From assembly GCF_029407905.1 (NCBI RefSeq), contig NC_073626.1:106025982-106089981 (forward strand): DNA of 64,000 nucleotides, read 5' to 3'. The notes under the pieces were generated by a model. The model was given only the letters and a program-made list of their open reading frames with translations, was not told where the DNA came from and made no database searches. The DNA comes from Bubalus kerabau (lineage: Eukaryota > Chordata > Mammalia > Artiodactyla > Bovidae). A program made the position numbers and the translations under genes. Positions within the stretch are counted from its first letter, which is position 1, and each line of letters begins with the position of its first letter. Shown here in pieces: positions 12,345-23,880 of the stretch.

Positions 12345-12560
12345 TCATATAGGTCATTTGCAAACAAATATTTACCAATTACCAGTAAATACCAGTCATT
12401 GTGTTGGTCAACAGACTGTTATAAGGGCAACAGAGAGGAAAGAGTTCTGGTCATTTTCTGAGACCTCTGTCCAGGGGAGCTAGGGAAGGCTTCAGAGAAA
12501 AGAAACTATTTGAGTTTGGTGTTGAAGGGCCAATAGAAGTAACACTCCATTGTATTAATA
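12345..12560 (-). mobile_element. Probable L2 3'-end fragment
   Basis: The order 'caaatatttaccaattacc', 'gtcattgtgttgg', 'gggaaggcttcagag' and 'gagtttggtgttgaaggg' matches the reverse complement of the L2 3' UTR. Confidence 0.5.
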
Positions 12561-12570
12561 TACACGCCCT

Positions 12571-12732
12571 GGGACTTTCCTGATGGCTCAGTGGTAAAAA
12601 ATCTACCTGCCAGTGTAGGAGATGCAGGTTCAACCCCTCTTCTGGGAAGATTCCCTGGAGAAGGAAATGACAAAGCACTCTAGTATTCTTACCTAAAACC
12701 CCATGGACATGACTTAGCGACTGAAGAACAAC
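12571..12732 (+). mobile_element. Bov-tA SINE, diverged, with internal loss
   Basis: It has the tRNA-like head ('actttcctgatggctcagtg'), the B-box region ('gcaggttcaacccct') and part of the BovA body. About 60 bp before the 'acatgacttagcgactgaag' end are missing. Confidence 0.85.
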
Positions 12733-13490
12733 AAGATGCATGTACCGTATCTTCTTTACCAATTCCTCTGTTGATGGACATTTAGGTTTCCTCCATGCAC
12801 TGGCTACTGTAGATAGTGTCAATAGCACTGCAATGAACACTGAGGTGCAGTATCTTTTTGAATTACGGTTTTCTCTGCATATATGCCCAGGAGTGGGATT
12901 GCAGGGTCACATAGTAATTCTAATTTTAGTTTTTTAAGAAACCTCCATATTGTTTTCCATAGTGGCTGTATCAATTTACACTCTCACCAACGGTGCAAAG
13001 GAGATGTGGCACATATATACAATGGAATATTACTCAGTCATAAAAAGAACCAAAATTTTGATCATTTTTAGAGACATAGATGAACCTAGAGACTATCATA
13101 CAGAGTGGAGTAAGCCAGAAAGAGAAAAACAAATATCATATATTAATGCATATATATGCAATCTAGAAAAATGGTACAGATGATCTTATTTGCAAAGCAG
13201 AAATAGAGACACAGAAGTAGAGACCAAATATATGGATACCAAGAGGGGAAAGGGCAGGGAAGAGGACTTGGGAGATTGATATTGACACATATATATTATT
13301 GATATTATGTATAAAATAGATAACTAGTAAGAACCCACTGTATAGCACAGGCAACTTTACTTAATCCACTGTGGTGACCTGACAGGAAAGAAGTTTTTAA
13401 GGGAGGGGACGTATACATTATATGTATATATTAGAAACTAATACAACATTGTAAAGCAGCCATACTCCAATACAAGTTAATTTAAAAAAA
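12733..13490 (+). mobile_element. L1 3' end with 5' inversion (twin priming)
   Basis: From about 12994 to 13490 the sequence reads the sense L1 3' end: 'gatgtggcacatatatacaa', 'attactcagtcataaaaag', then the ruminant L1 3' UTR with 'gtatagcacaggcaac' and 'ccatactccaatac'. From 12733 to about 12993 it reads the part that normally lies just upstream, but reverse-complemented ('cagttgatgg'-type block, 'gcccaggagtgggattgcag'). This is the classic 5' inversion of an L1 insertion. ORFs at 12740-13183 are pieces of L1 ORF2. Confidence 0.85.
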
Positions 13491-15018
13491 CAAGAGCCAG
13501 TAGAAGCTTAGCAGGTTGAGAAGAGAGGATAATGCTAAAAGGCATGGGAGTGTGAGGAGTCCACTGTGGGAAAACCATGACGAACTCATCATCCTTTTCA
13601 AGCATTCAGTGATAAACTCCTCAAACGGGACCAAAGTAGATTTCATATTTAAACCAAAAAATAAAAAATCCATACTGTAATAGATAAATTATATCTACCC
13701 TCCTAAATATTAATTACCTATTTTCCACAGTTGCTAATGAAGAACTAAATGAAGTAGCAATACTTGGGCGTGAGCTGTGTTGCTGATGAACAACCTCCTC
13801 GTCTTAGAGGGGGAAGCGAAGAAAAAAAGTTTGTGGAAGTCACTCACCCCCACCCAATAGAGATAAATATGGCTGGAATGAAACCATGAAAGTGACGCAA
13901 GCACCTGATTGATAGGTCATCTTACACTTGGATTCCGACCTTTCACTGACACAACACCATTAAGTGACTTCCAGATGTGCCTGCTTGACCATTAGTAAGC
14001 AGGCAAGACTGAAACCTTATTTCCCACAAGCTATGAATAAGTGAGTGACTTATAAGAACATCATTTCGTTATGACAAACAGTAAGAGAGAAACTTGAGGA
14101 AATAATTTTTAAGCAATTTAATGAAGCTCTTTTTCTATCCCTGCATCCTGAAACAGTATTTCAGAGTTATCTTTCCTAACAGGAAATAGAATAGCTTGAC
14201 AAAAGGAACCACAGCTGTATATCAAAACTGGCAGCATATTCATATGGTGTGGCCTGATACATATGTTCACCACCCTTTACTGGTTAAACTGTATTTCATT
14301 ATCATCTCCTTATTTCCACTTCTAATTCTAGCAGAACTGCTTCCTATAAACAGGTCAGATCCCTAGCAGTTTTGAGCTTCAGGATTCTTTTTAAATGCCT
14401 AATCCCAACTTTATTAAGCAGTGTTTTCCCTCTTTCTTAATTGTAGCCCCCCAGACACACATTCAGGTCTATTGGCATACATGGGGAGAAAAATTAATTC
14501 ACCACCAATCCTAACTGCATTGTGTATATGGATGTTTATGCTACCTGTGGTTTTAAAAGCACAACTACTTGGATTAGGAATATCTACTTGATATCATTAT
14601 AATACAATGAATCTATAGACTTGATCATTAGAATACTATATGGTAATACAGAATGCAAGAATCCTCCCAAATCATCAAGTTAATCTTTTAAATTAAATTC
14701 ATTTTATTTTAAACAAATTACTATACTTTGTTTAATTTAAATAGCTAATGTTTTCCCTATTTTGGATTTGAGGGTATTGTTTTTGTTTCTTGTGTTTTGA
14801 TATTTTGGTTTAACTTTGGTGAAATGTAAAATTCTCTATCATTGGTTCACTAAGTTTCTCTGTAGGTATGGGTATGTTCCAGCGTGCTGGAATCATAGGA
14901 TGTGGATACTGAATGATTTTAGATAACGGCTACCAGTGAAAATCCCATTAATCAGGAAACCATATCCAGATGCGTCGCACAATGTCCAGAGTCAAAGATA
15001 AAGCATCGCACTGTTATT
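13491..15018. other. Low-GC sequence, no gene seen
   Basis: I recognise no repeat or exon. Confidence 0.4.
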
Positions 15019-15189
15019 GACTCCTCCTCCTTCTCCTGTCCTCCCTTCTCTGCCTCCTCTCTTTTCCCTCCTCCCCTCCTTCCCCTTTTTCTCCCCACTT
15101 TGCTCTCTTTCTCCTTCCTCCTCCACCTCCACTTTCTCCCCCTCCTCCTCCATCTCTGCCTCTTCCTCTTCTTTGCCTTCTCCTTCTTA
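15019..15189. repeat. 170-bp polypyrimidine/polypurine tract
   Basis: The + strand is almost entirely C and T, with CTC, CTT and CCT units and only scattered purines. The minus-strand frame at 15014-15211 (Arg/Gly/Glu-rich) is simply the purine strand and not a gene. Confidence 0.95.
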
Positions 15190-15729
15190 AATATGGGCTA
15201 AAACAGACCAACTACTCTATTCTGCATTGTTTTGCATCTGAAAACTTCAGCTAGATAAAAAGTACAGGTGAATTCCTTTTATGGTAAGGAAGATCTTAGT
15301 AAGCTTTTGAGAAAACCAGGCTTCATATGCTTTGTGCTTAATAAACCAGGAACACAGGACCCAATTAAGACACCACCAAACTAAAAGTTCTATGTTCTCA
15401 AATTTAAAAACAACACTGACAGGAAATATTCCCGCGGCGGGGTGGGGAGGGTGTTAGGAATCCATACCCTAAAGAATTCCCTTACATTCAAAGAATAAAA
15501 GAAACAGATGTGGTTGAAACAAATATTTGAGTTGTAAGCACACCCAACACCTGAACTTATTAAATAAATAAAACATTAATTTCATAATCAAGTATCTTCC
15601 TTATATAATCAGTGATATATCTTCAGAGATAATCAACTATAGAACTTCCAGAGGATGAGATTAAGCTTAAGATCTGGATCTGACCTTGACCTAAACATAA
15701 CTACTAATTCCTGACCTTGAATTGTCCAC
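15190..15729. other. Single-copy sequence, no gene seen
   Basis: No feature recognised apart from a short G-rich patch near 15432-15450. Confidence 0.4.
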
Positions 15730-15746
15730 AGCTACCATCTCCTTGT

Positions 15747-15899
15747 GACCCCATGGACTGTAGCCTGCAAGGCTTCTCTGGAAGTCTTGGAATTTTCCAG
15801 GCATAAGAATACTGGATTCCTTCTCCAGGAAATCAAACCCCTGTCTCTTGTGTCTCCTTCATTGGCAGGCAGATTCTTTACCATCTGAACCACCAGGGA
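15747..15899 (-). mobile_element. Bov-tA SINE, truncated, with diverged TSD
   Basis: It reads the Bov-tA reverse complement from 'gaccccatggactgtagcc' to 'ttctttaccatctgaacc' and 'accaggga'. The flanks 15730-15746 and 15900-15917 match at about 15 positions with one indel, which fits an old TSD. Confidence 0.88.
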
Positions 15900-15917
15900 A
15901 GCTATCTTTCTCCTTGT

Positions 15918-17145
15918 TATTCTAATGAATGTATAGAATCAAATTGTACAGTGCTTAATTTCTGTCAGAGGCAGCATCCCTAGCAAATCTCTTCCCATTT
16001 TTTTGCTAAATGGAGGGCAATTTGCTGATATTGCACTTTTTTCCCACTCTGTGTTTTTAAATTTATTAGGAAAAAAGTAATCTGATACCCTGCCATAATG
16101 TGTTTTTTTTTTAAATAAAGAAGAATTCTTTAAGTTATTACAAAAAAAGAAAAAAGAATTCTCTTATAGTCTAAGACTGGATTAATTAGTATTCAGCTTA
16201 ACTTTTTTTGTATAAAATGTTGATATCTTTATTTTTTAAATAATTCCCTTTCTATTCTTCCAAATAAAGATAGAAACATTATATTGGATTTTCTTTTAGA
16301 TAGAATTTGGGGTAGACTGCCAAATAGTGAAAAGCTATTATAGGTGCTAGAGCATCAATGTTCTGAGGAAAGAGTGACTTTAAGTTCAAAGGCAAAGCCA
16401 TTTCCCAGCTTAACTCATCCCAAGAAAGAAGTATTAAGAGGAATAATACCCCAGCCTCCAGAGGCTCTACAAGTGTCATGGCATGAATACATCTAGGGCA
16501 AGCAACGCTTCTCACTCCTTTCCTGTCAGGACACCCCGGCGGCACAGGGCTCATCGTGGGAGGCATGAGCATTCTCCAAATGTTGGCTGGCTCTGTGTTC
16601 ATTCCTCTCTCACCTAAGGCTCTGCTTTACCCTAGAACACAAGTGAGGGAAAGTGAGAACTTTGTTCCTCTAATTTATATTTTAAAAGGGATTGTTAAAC
16701 TTCAATATTTAATTTCAATAGGTAACAAATGTCTTATGCAATGATTCATAATTAATCAAAACCCATCAGGATGGCTAACCATAGTGATTAAGAACTGCTG
16801 CTCTGCAGTCAAAGTTCTCTGGTTTCATGCAGGATGTGGCATTCTAGAATGTTAATGCTACCGAAAGCTTGAAGCATTTCTTCTTTTTCCACCCCTCACC
16901 TATTTGCAGAACCTTTCCATTAAGCTTTCTTTACTCCTAACAGAGGCTGGGATTTTTTTCTTTTCTGGGTCATAGAACTTCAAGAGCTGGTTTGGACTGT
17001 CCTTAAGAATAAAGTCTTCCCAAACTGAAAAGAGCTTCTGACCATGTGTTAGCATTCTGCAGAGAAACTAAACCAATAGGATGTGCATATGTGTGCATAA
17101 GTACTTATTTACTTCTGTTCATATGTATAATATAAGTACTTTCTG
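15918..17145. other. Mostly single-copy; small MIR-like block
   Basis: A 'gtgattaagaactgctgctc' block at about 16778-16832 looks like a MIR 5' end. No exon was found; the frame at 16279-16602 (-) has no domain. Confidence 0.4.
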
Positions 17146-17147
17146 TA

Positions 17148-17310
17148 TCAGATCAGATCAGTTGCTCAGTAGTGTCCGACTCTTTGCGACCTCATGAATC
17201 GCAGCATGCCAGGCCTCCCTGTCCATCACCAGCTCCCGGAGTTCACTGAGACTCACGTCCATCGAGTCAGTGATGCCATCCAGCCATCTCATCCTCTGTC
17301 GTCCCCTTAA
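17148..17310 (-). mobile_element. BovB LINE 3' end, 5'-truncated
   Basis: It reads the BovB 3' end reverse complement: 'gatcagttgctcagtagtg', 'gcaggccatgc'-type block, 'gtccatcaccagctcccgg' and 'catctcatcctctgtcgtcc'. It ends at 'ccccttaa'. Confidence 0.92.
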
Positions 17311-17326
17311 ATGTAAATAGTTAATT

Positions 17327-17552
17327 GGGGCTTCCCAGGAGGTGCTAGTGGTAAAGAACCTACCTGCCAATGCAGGAGACTTAAGAGATGCAGGTTTGAT
17401 CCCTGGGTTGGGAAGATCTTCTGGAGGAGGGCATGGCAACCCACCCCAGTATTCTTGGAGAATCCCATGGACAGAGGAGCCTGGCAGGTTACAGTCCATG
17501 GGGTCACACAGAGTCAGACATAACTGAAGTGACTTAGCAAGCACACATGCAT
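17327..17552 (+). mobile_element. Bov-tA SINE, full length, 10-bp TSD
   Basis: It starts at 'ggggcttcccaggagg' and ends after 'gtgacttagcaagcacac'. 'atagttaatt' flanks it at 17317-17326 and 17553-17562. It sits 16 bp from the end of the BovB fragment. Confidence 0.95.
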
Positions 17553-17767
17553 ATAGTTAATTATAAGAAATTGGCTCATGCAGTTTATGGAGGATAACCA
17601 GTCCCAAGATCGACAGAGTGATTCAGCAACTTGGAGCCTCAGGAGAACCATGGTGTAGTTCCAGTCTGAAGGCTGGCAGGCTCAAGGCCCAGGATGAGCC
17701 AGTGCTTAAGTCTGAAGGCCATCAGGCACAAGGAAACCTCTCTTACTCAACAGAATATTGTTTCATT

Positions 17768-17985
17768 GGGGCTTCCAAGGTGGAGCTGGTGGTAAAGAAT
17801 CCACCTGCCATTGCAGAACATGCAAGAGATGTGGGTTTGATCTTTGGGTCAGGAAGATCTCCTGGAGAAGGAAATGGCAACCTGCTCCAGTATTCTTGCC
17901 TGGAGAATTCCAAGGACAGGGGAGCCTGATGGGCTATAGTCCATGGTGTCTCAAAGATTCAGATACAACTGAGCAACTGAGCAAA
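17768..17985 (+). mobile_element. Bov-tA SINE, full length
   Basis: The tRNA-like head ('ggggcttccaaggtggagct') is followed by 'gtgggtttgatctttgggtc', the BovA body and a short tail at 'gagcaactgagcaaac'. No clear TSD. Confidence 0.93.
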
Positions 17986-18227
17986 CGAATATGTATCAGG
18001 TCTTCCACTGTTGGAATGAGGCCCAGCCAAATTAGGAAGGGCAAACTGCCTTACTCAGACTTCCCATTGAAATGTTAACCTCACCTAAAAACATTCTCAC
18101 AAAAATACCCTAAAAAATGTTTGATTAAATATCTAAGAACCCTGTAGTCCAGTCAGGTTGACAGATGAAATTAACCATTAGACCCTAAAACATGGAGGAA
18201 AGTGCATGTATTTTAGAGGACATATAT

Positions 18228-18390
18228 AGATTTGAATCTCATAATGGTCTCTAGCTTTTGTGCAATATTTTAATCTCCTTGAGCCTTAGTATACTCATCT
18301 GTAAATTGGTAAAAATACCTGCTTCCTAGATTGATGGCGTGAGGGTCAAATGAAATAACATATGTATGAATAGGTATTCAATAAATAAAT
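18228..18390 (+). mobile_element. MIR SINE
   Basis: The blocks 'tctccttgagccttagtata', 'tcatctgtaaattgg', 'ggtcaaatgaaataacatat' and 'ggtattcaataaataa' are the MIR core and 3' end in order. Confidence 0.8.
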
Positions 18391-18597
18391 AGAAGCCCTC
18401 TGCCCCTTTATTGAGGTCTAAGAATTTCACAAACTAGCTCACATCTCTGGCAGAAATGCTTGTGACAACTAATTCCTACAGGAGGCAACAGATACTACTG
18501 TTTTCCTCACCAACACCTACTCCTTATTACCTCTTTCTGATTTATTCAAGTAGGAGATAACAGAACTCTAACTTAAAGATACCTTGGAAAAGATATT

Positions 18598-18808
18598 TGT
18601 TGTTATTGTCTCTAAGTCATGTCTGACCTTTTAACAACCCTGTGGACTGTAGCCCACCAGGCTCTTCTGTCCATGGGATTTCCCAGGCAAGAACACTGGA
18701 GTGGGTTGCCATTTCCTTCTCCAGGACACCTTCACGACCCAGGGATCAAATCCACCTCTCCTACACTGGCAGGCAGATTCTTTACCACTGAGCCCCCAGG
18801 GCTTCCCA
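18598..18808 (-). mobile_element. Bov-tA SINE, full length, 11-bp TSD
   Basis: It reads the reverse complement of Bov-tA from 'ttgttgttattgtctctaag' to 'gcccccagggcttccca'. 'gaaaagatatt' flanks it at 18587-18597 and 18809-18819. The right copy touches the next BovB element. Confidence 0.94.
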
Positions 18809-18819
18809 GAAAAGATATT

Positions 18820-19175
18820 GTTGTTCAGTCACCAAGTTGTGTCTGACTCTTCATGACCCCATGAACTGCAGCTCTCCAGACTTCCCTGTCCCTCACCATC
18901 TCATGGAATTTGCCCAAGTTCATATCCATTGAATTGGTGATGCCACCCAAACATCTCATCCTCTGTCACCCTCTTCTTCTGTCTTCACTCTTTCCCAGTA
19001 TCAGGGTCTTTTCCATTGTATACAGGAGTAGTTTGCCATTCCTTCCTCCAGTGGATCACGTTTTGTCAGAACTCTCCACCGTGACCCGTCCGAATGGGGT
19101 GGCCCTACATGCCATGGCTTGTAGCTTCACTGAGTTACACAAGCTCCTTCACCACAATAAGGCAGTGACCCATGA
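18820..19175 (-). mobile_element. Diverged BovB LINE with a large internal deletion
   Basis: The part 18820-19014 is the BovB 3' end ('gttgttcagtcaccaagttg' to 'cagtatcagggtcttttcc'). At about 19015 it jumps to a region that lies far upstream in BovB ('tttgtcagaactctccaccg', 'gggtggccctacatgcc', 'atggctt'). The reverse transcriptase in between is absent. Confidence 0.75.
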
Positions 19176-19199
19176 AGAAGAAAAGGTATAACCCTCCTT

Positions 19200-19755
19200 A
19201 ATTCCTAGTGGATGAACCATGACTTGTCCAAGTCAATCATAGTATGTGGCAATTCTGTTCACCTGATAGCAGTGGTATAGAATGAGCAAGTGATCCTGGC
19301 TAGTCTATAAGAAGAAAGGGGAAGTATGCTGACAAAAAGGGAAAATATGTCAAGAAATCCTCTTCTGCCTCTTCTTTCCTACCTTGAAATAAATTCTAGG
19401 AAGACAAGATGTTTGGATATGAAGCATCCATCTCCATCTGGTGACAGTGAGCATCTGGGAAGCAAAATCAGAGGATGCCAAGAACCTGGGTCCTTGATGA
19501 TCCTGTTTGTGTAGCACACCTCCTCCAGACCTGCTGTCTTGTCATCTCATCTAGTCTTACTCCTTAAGTTGCTTTTAGTTGGTTATTCTGTTACTTGCCG
19601 CTAAAAGCATCCTAAATGACACAGCAGCCTTAGCCAGTTTTGAAAGAAACAATTCAAACTTATTTAGACCACAACAAAAGTTTTTAAACCATTTAGACAC
19701 AGTCACTACCTTTTATGGCACTGGACAAAAATAGAATGCTATGCCTCTATCATCT
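19200..19755. other. Single-copy sequence, no gene seen
   Basis: No supported feature. Confidence 0.4.
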
Positions 19756-19930
19756 GCATTTATTCACACATATATTTCAATAAGCATTTATTGAAGGTCT
19801 CCAATGTGCAAGATACTGGGAAAAGCCACTCTCTGGGGAGAGAGAGAGGAGGCTACAAAGATGAATGAGACCTGGATCCTGTCCTAAAGGAAACTTACAG
19901 CCCAGTTGGATAGATAAGAAACAATAAAAC
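19756..19930 (-). mobile_element. L2 LINE 3' end
   Basis: The reverse complement of the L2 3' terminus is clear: 'aagcatttattgaaggtctc', 'caatgtgcaagatactggg', 'caaagatgaatgagacctg', 'ctaaaggaaacttacagccc'. Confidence 0.75.
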
Positions 19931-20571
19931 AAAAGCAAAATCCATAGTTCTGGCCTTAAAAGGAAGTTGGAATCCACCTCTGTAAATCACTAAAGCATGC
20001 ACCTATCACATTTTACATTTTATTTTTATATGCCCAGAAACTTGAGCTAAAAGTGGAACAAAAAGAAAAAAAAAAAAAAAAGAATGAGGTAGTAGAATAA
20101 AATAGTAGACATTAAACAAGAGGGGCTGAATCACACTCTCACACTTTACAACTCAAGTTGGAATAAAGGGGCGAATGTGATTGATGCCTTAGCTTGGGGC
20201 CTCTGGAAAAAACACAATGAGAAAGGCAGCTTGCTTTACCTGGCTCCCTTTCAGCTCAGGAGTTGGAAAGCCAATACCGAACTGGATTTCTAGGTTTTCT
20301 GGCTTGCATACAATATAATAAATAAGACTCTGGCAATTTGTGTTAGATTCTTGTACTGGGTCAGCCATTACTATGTGTGAGAGTGCTTCGAAACGACAAT
20401 CCTCTATACTACACTCCAAATGGCTTTTCATATGTAGAAATATGATGTACTTTGTTCTTTGGTGTTTAAGGCTTAACTAGACAGAAATGACTCTTCATCA
20501 TCTACAAAATAGCTAGAGTAAGCCCAAGACAACTCCCCAAAGTAGAATAAAATCCAGAATCAAAAGGCTGC

Positions 20572-20810
20572 GTGTTGTAGTGGATAAAGATCACAGACTT
20601 GGGAGCCTGACAGATCTGAGTGCAAGTCCACCTTATTGCTTTTGTTCGTGTGACCCAGGGCAAGTTACATTACCACTCTGAGCCTCAGTTTCCTCATTCA
20701 AAAAATGAGACAACAGCACATCCTTCAGAGATTTACTGCGATATAAATGAAGCAATACATGTGGACAGCAGCTAGCGTTAATGTGTATCCTCAACAAATG
20801 TTACTCCTTT
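20572..20810 (+). mobile_element. MIR SINE, nearly full length
   Basis: From 'tgtagtggataaagatcaca' through 'gggagcctgacagatctgag', 'gtgacccagggcaagttac', 'tctgagcctcagtttcctca' to 'aacaaatgttact', the MIR layout is intact. Confidence 0.88.
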
Positions 20811-21077
20811 TCCCTCTATCTTGATTTTGATCTTGAATTTATTTTCGATTTTTATTAGTGCAGTCAACTCATAACTAGCCAGTAGCAGTAGTCCAAATAA
20901 CACAATATGGTAGATCATCCCACATTTGCTGATTTTTTCTGTAAATATATTTGATTAGGGATACGTTTTAAGGGAATTCACAAGATTTCAAAAATTTACA
21001 TAAAGTCTACTTGAGATTAGGTAGAAATCTCTTCATTTTGTCTTTTTTGCAGAATGATATTCGATAACCAATAAGAA

Positions 21078-21291
21078 GTGAGTGCATGTCAGTCATGTCT
21101 GACTCTTTGCGACTCCATGGACCCCAGCCCGATATGCTCCTCTGTCCATGGGATTCTCCAGGCAAGAATGCTGGCATGGGTTGCCATGCCCTCCTCCATG
21201 CCCTGGGTCTTCCTGACCCGGGGATCGAAACTGCGGCTCCTGTGGCTCCTGCCTGCAGGTGGGGTCTTAACTGCCGAGCCATAGGGAAGCC
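21078..21291 (-). mobile_element. Bov-tA SINE, full length
   Basis: It reads the reverse complement of Bov-tA from 'tgagtgcatgtcagtcatgt' to 'gagccatagggaagccc'. Frames at 21007-21388 on both strands are repeat-derived. Confidence 0.92.
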
Positions 21292-23165
21292 CATGAAATG
21301 AATACCTACTCTGTATCTGATGTTTTATAAATAAAAGGGAGGTGGGGTAAGGATTTCCTTTTAAAAAGCTAAAGATATCTTCACTCATCTGAAAGAACTA
21401 ATCAGACTTGAACTCTCTCCCTTTCTCTTTCCTGTCTTGCAGCTATGATTCCTGGCCCTAGAGAAGGACATGGCTATTTTTGTCTGTCAGATTCCTGTGG
21501 AACTGTACTCTGTGGATGAGTCAGTGGGTCAGTTAGTTGTATGATAGCAATGGGAATGTTATTCAGCAGAATTTCTGGGGAAGAAAGCATGTGAATTCTC
21601 ACAGGGAAAAAGGCAGAGCCAAAGACCACATATCCCTTTCCAGGGAGCCAGGCAGAGCAGGCCCACTTGGGGAGGGTAGAAAATGAAGATGCAGTGTAGG
21701 CAAAGGGCCAAAGCTATGTCAGCAAAACAGTGAGGGGACTACATTGGAGTAGAGAGGGGAGACCCATGTAGGAGGAGATTTTAGGGAGATGCAGAGAAGC
21801 CTAATGACTCTTCAGAAATTTTTTGTGTGATACATACTGTAAAACTCATTTTACCTCTTTACTTTTAATAAATATCTATACTATCCTTGTGGATCCTAAA
21901 GTTGGACTGGAGTTTCTCTGAACATGACTTTGCATGGCATCCAGTCTGGGGAAGACAGGTCAACCATCACCAGGGAAGTTAGATAAATAGGCATCTAAGG
22001 GAACACAGCACTGGTAGACATGGCCCAATTCCCAATCACATTGCTTCTTGCCTGCTCTCTGTTTGAACCTTCACTATCGCTTTCAAGAGCACCATTGGGA
22101 AAAAATATAGTGCTTTTAGAGAAATGTTGGATTCAGAAGTAGACAAAAGAAGAAATTTTGAAAAGGGTAAAATATAAAGAAAAAATAGTAGTGTGGAGTT
22201 AGCTGGTGGCTAACACCTCAGATGCCTTAGCATGCCATTCGGTGTCTCTGTCCTTGGAAATCTCCCATTCCCACATTTTGAAAGAAAGAAAAGAAAGAAG
22301 GGAGGGAGGGATGGAGGAAAGAGAGGGAAGGATGGAAGTAAAGAGAAAAGAAGAAACAGAAAAGACCCTTCACAAAAATAACCTGGCAAAAACCAATTAT
22401 CTACTATTACTTCACTTGTACACTTGTGAATTGGTTGACTCAAATGTCCACCTTGAGGCCTAGATGAGAGCATTATCTGATGATGGAGGATTTGATGAGA
22501 AGAAAGTAGTTGCCACTTTATTGGCACATGGAGCAGATGGGTAGAGGTGGGTTAAGAGCCTAAAGCAAGAGAGAACTAGATACTGAGAAGAGGAGACTAG
22601 GCAAGAAGAAAGAGTCCTAGATTTCTAAAATGAAGGACTGATTCCACGATTTTTTATCAACTTTTTAGCCTAGGAAGAAGCAAATAACTTTTGCTGTTAA
22701 CAAGTAACCAGAATAACTTTTTTGCTTAGGATTCTGATGGGTGAGGCAGAACACTAAAAGTTGATAAGAAGTGATACTATTCACAATTACGGGATCATAG
22801 CTAGCTTAAATAGGATTCCCTGGAAACAGACTCTGAGTCAATGAGTCATGGAGTCATGCAGCCATGCAGAAGGTTCACTGGAAGGTGATCTCAGGGGAGA
22901 GACCTGCATGGAAGTGAGGAAGGCAGATTAGAGAAAGGAAGGAGTTGGCCAGCACTCTGCTTGCGATTGAGTTTTTGTCTAATCCTTCAGGGGAGGCTGC
23001 GATGGCCACTGGGAGTTTCACAAAATTAGGCAAAAGAGCTGAATCTTTGTAGCTCCCCATTCTGCTCTTGGCCTTCTATTTAGAAAGGGCTGTAACCTTA
23101 GGCCAAGCAGTGCTCAGTGAGGGACACAACTGTGAACCTCAGCTGTTGATTTTCACAGTAGCTGA
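21292..23165. other. Single-copy sequence with one purine-rich patch
   Basis: No exon recognised. A purine tract built of GAAA and GGGA units lies at 22279-22366; the 22206-22527 frames on both strands come from it. Confidence 0.4.
22279..22366. repeat. GA-rich simple repeat
   Basis: Units such as 'gaaagaaagaaaagaaag' and 'ggagggagggatggagg' make up a nearly pure purine tract of about 88 bp. Confidence 0.9.
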
Positions 23166-23169
23166 GGAA

Positions 23170-23555
23170 TAGATACTATATTAGTCAGCTTGGGCTTCCA
23201 TAACAAAATACCATGGATTGGCTGGCTTAGAAATAGGAATTTTGTTTTGGAGGCTGGAAAGTCTAAGATCAAGGTGCTGGCCAGTTTGGTCCCTCAGTGA
23301 GAACCCTCTTCCTGGCTTGCACACAACTGCCTTTTCACTGTGTTACCATGGCAGAGAGAGAGAGCAAGTCCTCTGCGCTCTCTTCCTCTTCCTATAAGAA
23401 GACATCCCATGGTGGAGTCACCCACTCTCATGATCTCATCTAAGCCTAATTAACTCCCAAAGTCCCACTTCCAGATACCGCCATATTGGGAGTTACGACT
23501 TCAATATATAAATCTGGGGGGACTCAGTGCAGTTTGTAGCAGGAATGTCAACCCA
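23170..23555 (-). mobile_element. MaLR solo LTR (MST/MLT1 type)
   Basis: The reverse complement of a MaLR LTR is seen in order: 'tattagtcagcttgggcttc', 'cataacaaaataccatgg', 'ggaggctggaaagtctaaga', 'tcaaggtgctggccag', an AG-rich 'gcagagagagagagc' block and 'gacttcaatatataaatctg'. Solo LTR. Confidence 0.85.
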
Positions 23556-23880
23556 AAACAGTGGATCTGGGCAAAGCACAAGAGTATCTGCTACAACAGT
23601 ATAATTTGGATGCCACTTAGGGTGCAATTCCTTAAACCAGGGCTTTGTGGCAAGGCGAGTGGGAAATGATAAACAAAGACGTTGTGGCCCCTGACAGTAA
23701 GTAGTTGGCTGAGGTTTAGCACACTACCACTGCCCCAGGGGAACAGGCTGACTTTGGTAGGACTTCTATTGCCAATAAGGAACTGGAGACTGTCATAGGA
23801 ATTGAAATGAAGCCTCTTTCTAAAATATAAGAAATCACATTAATGTGATCAGCGGGAGAAGGCTTCATTATCCATGTATA

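Noticed and set aside
15014..15211. Arg/Gly/Glu-rich 65-codon minus frame
   Set aside because: It is the translation of a polypurine tract.
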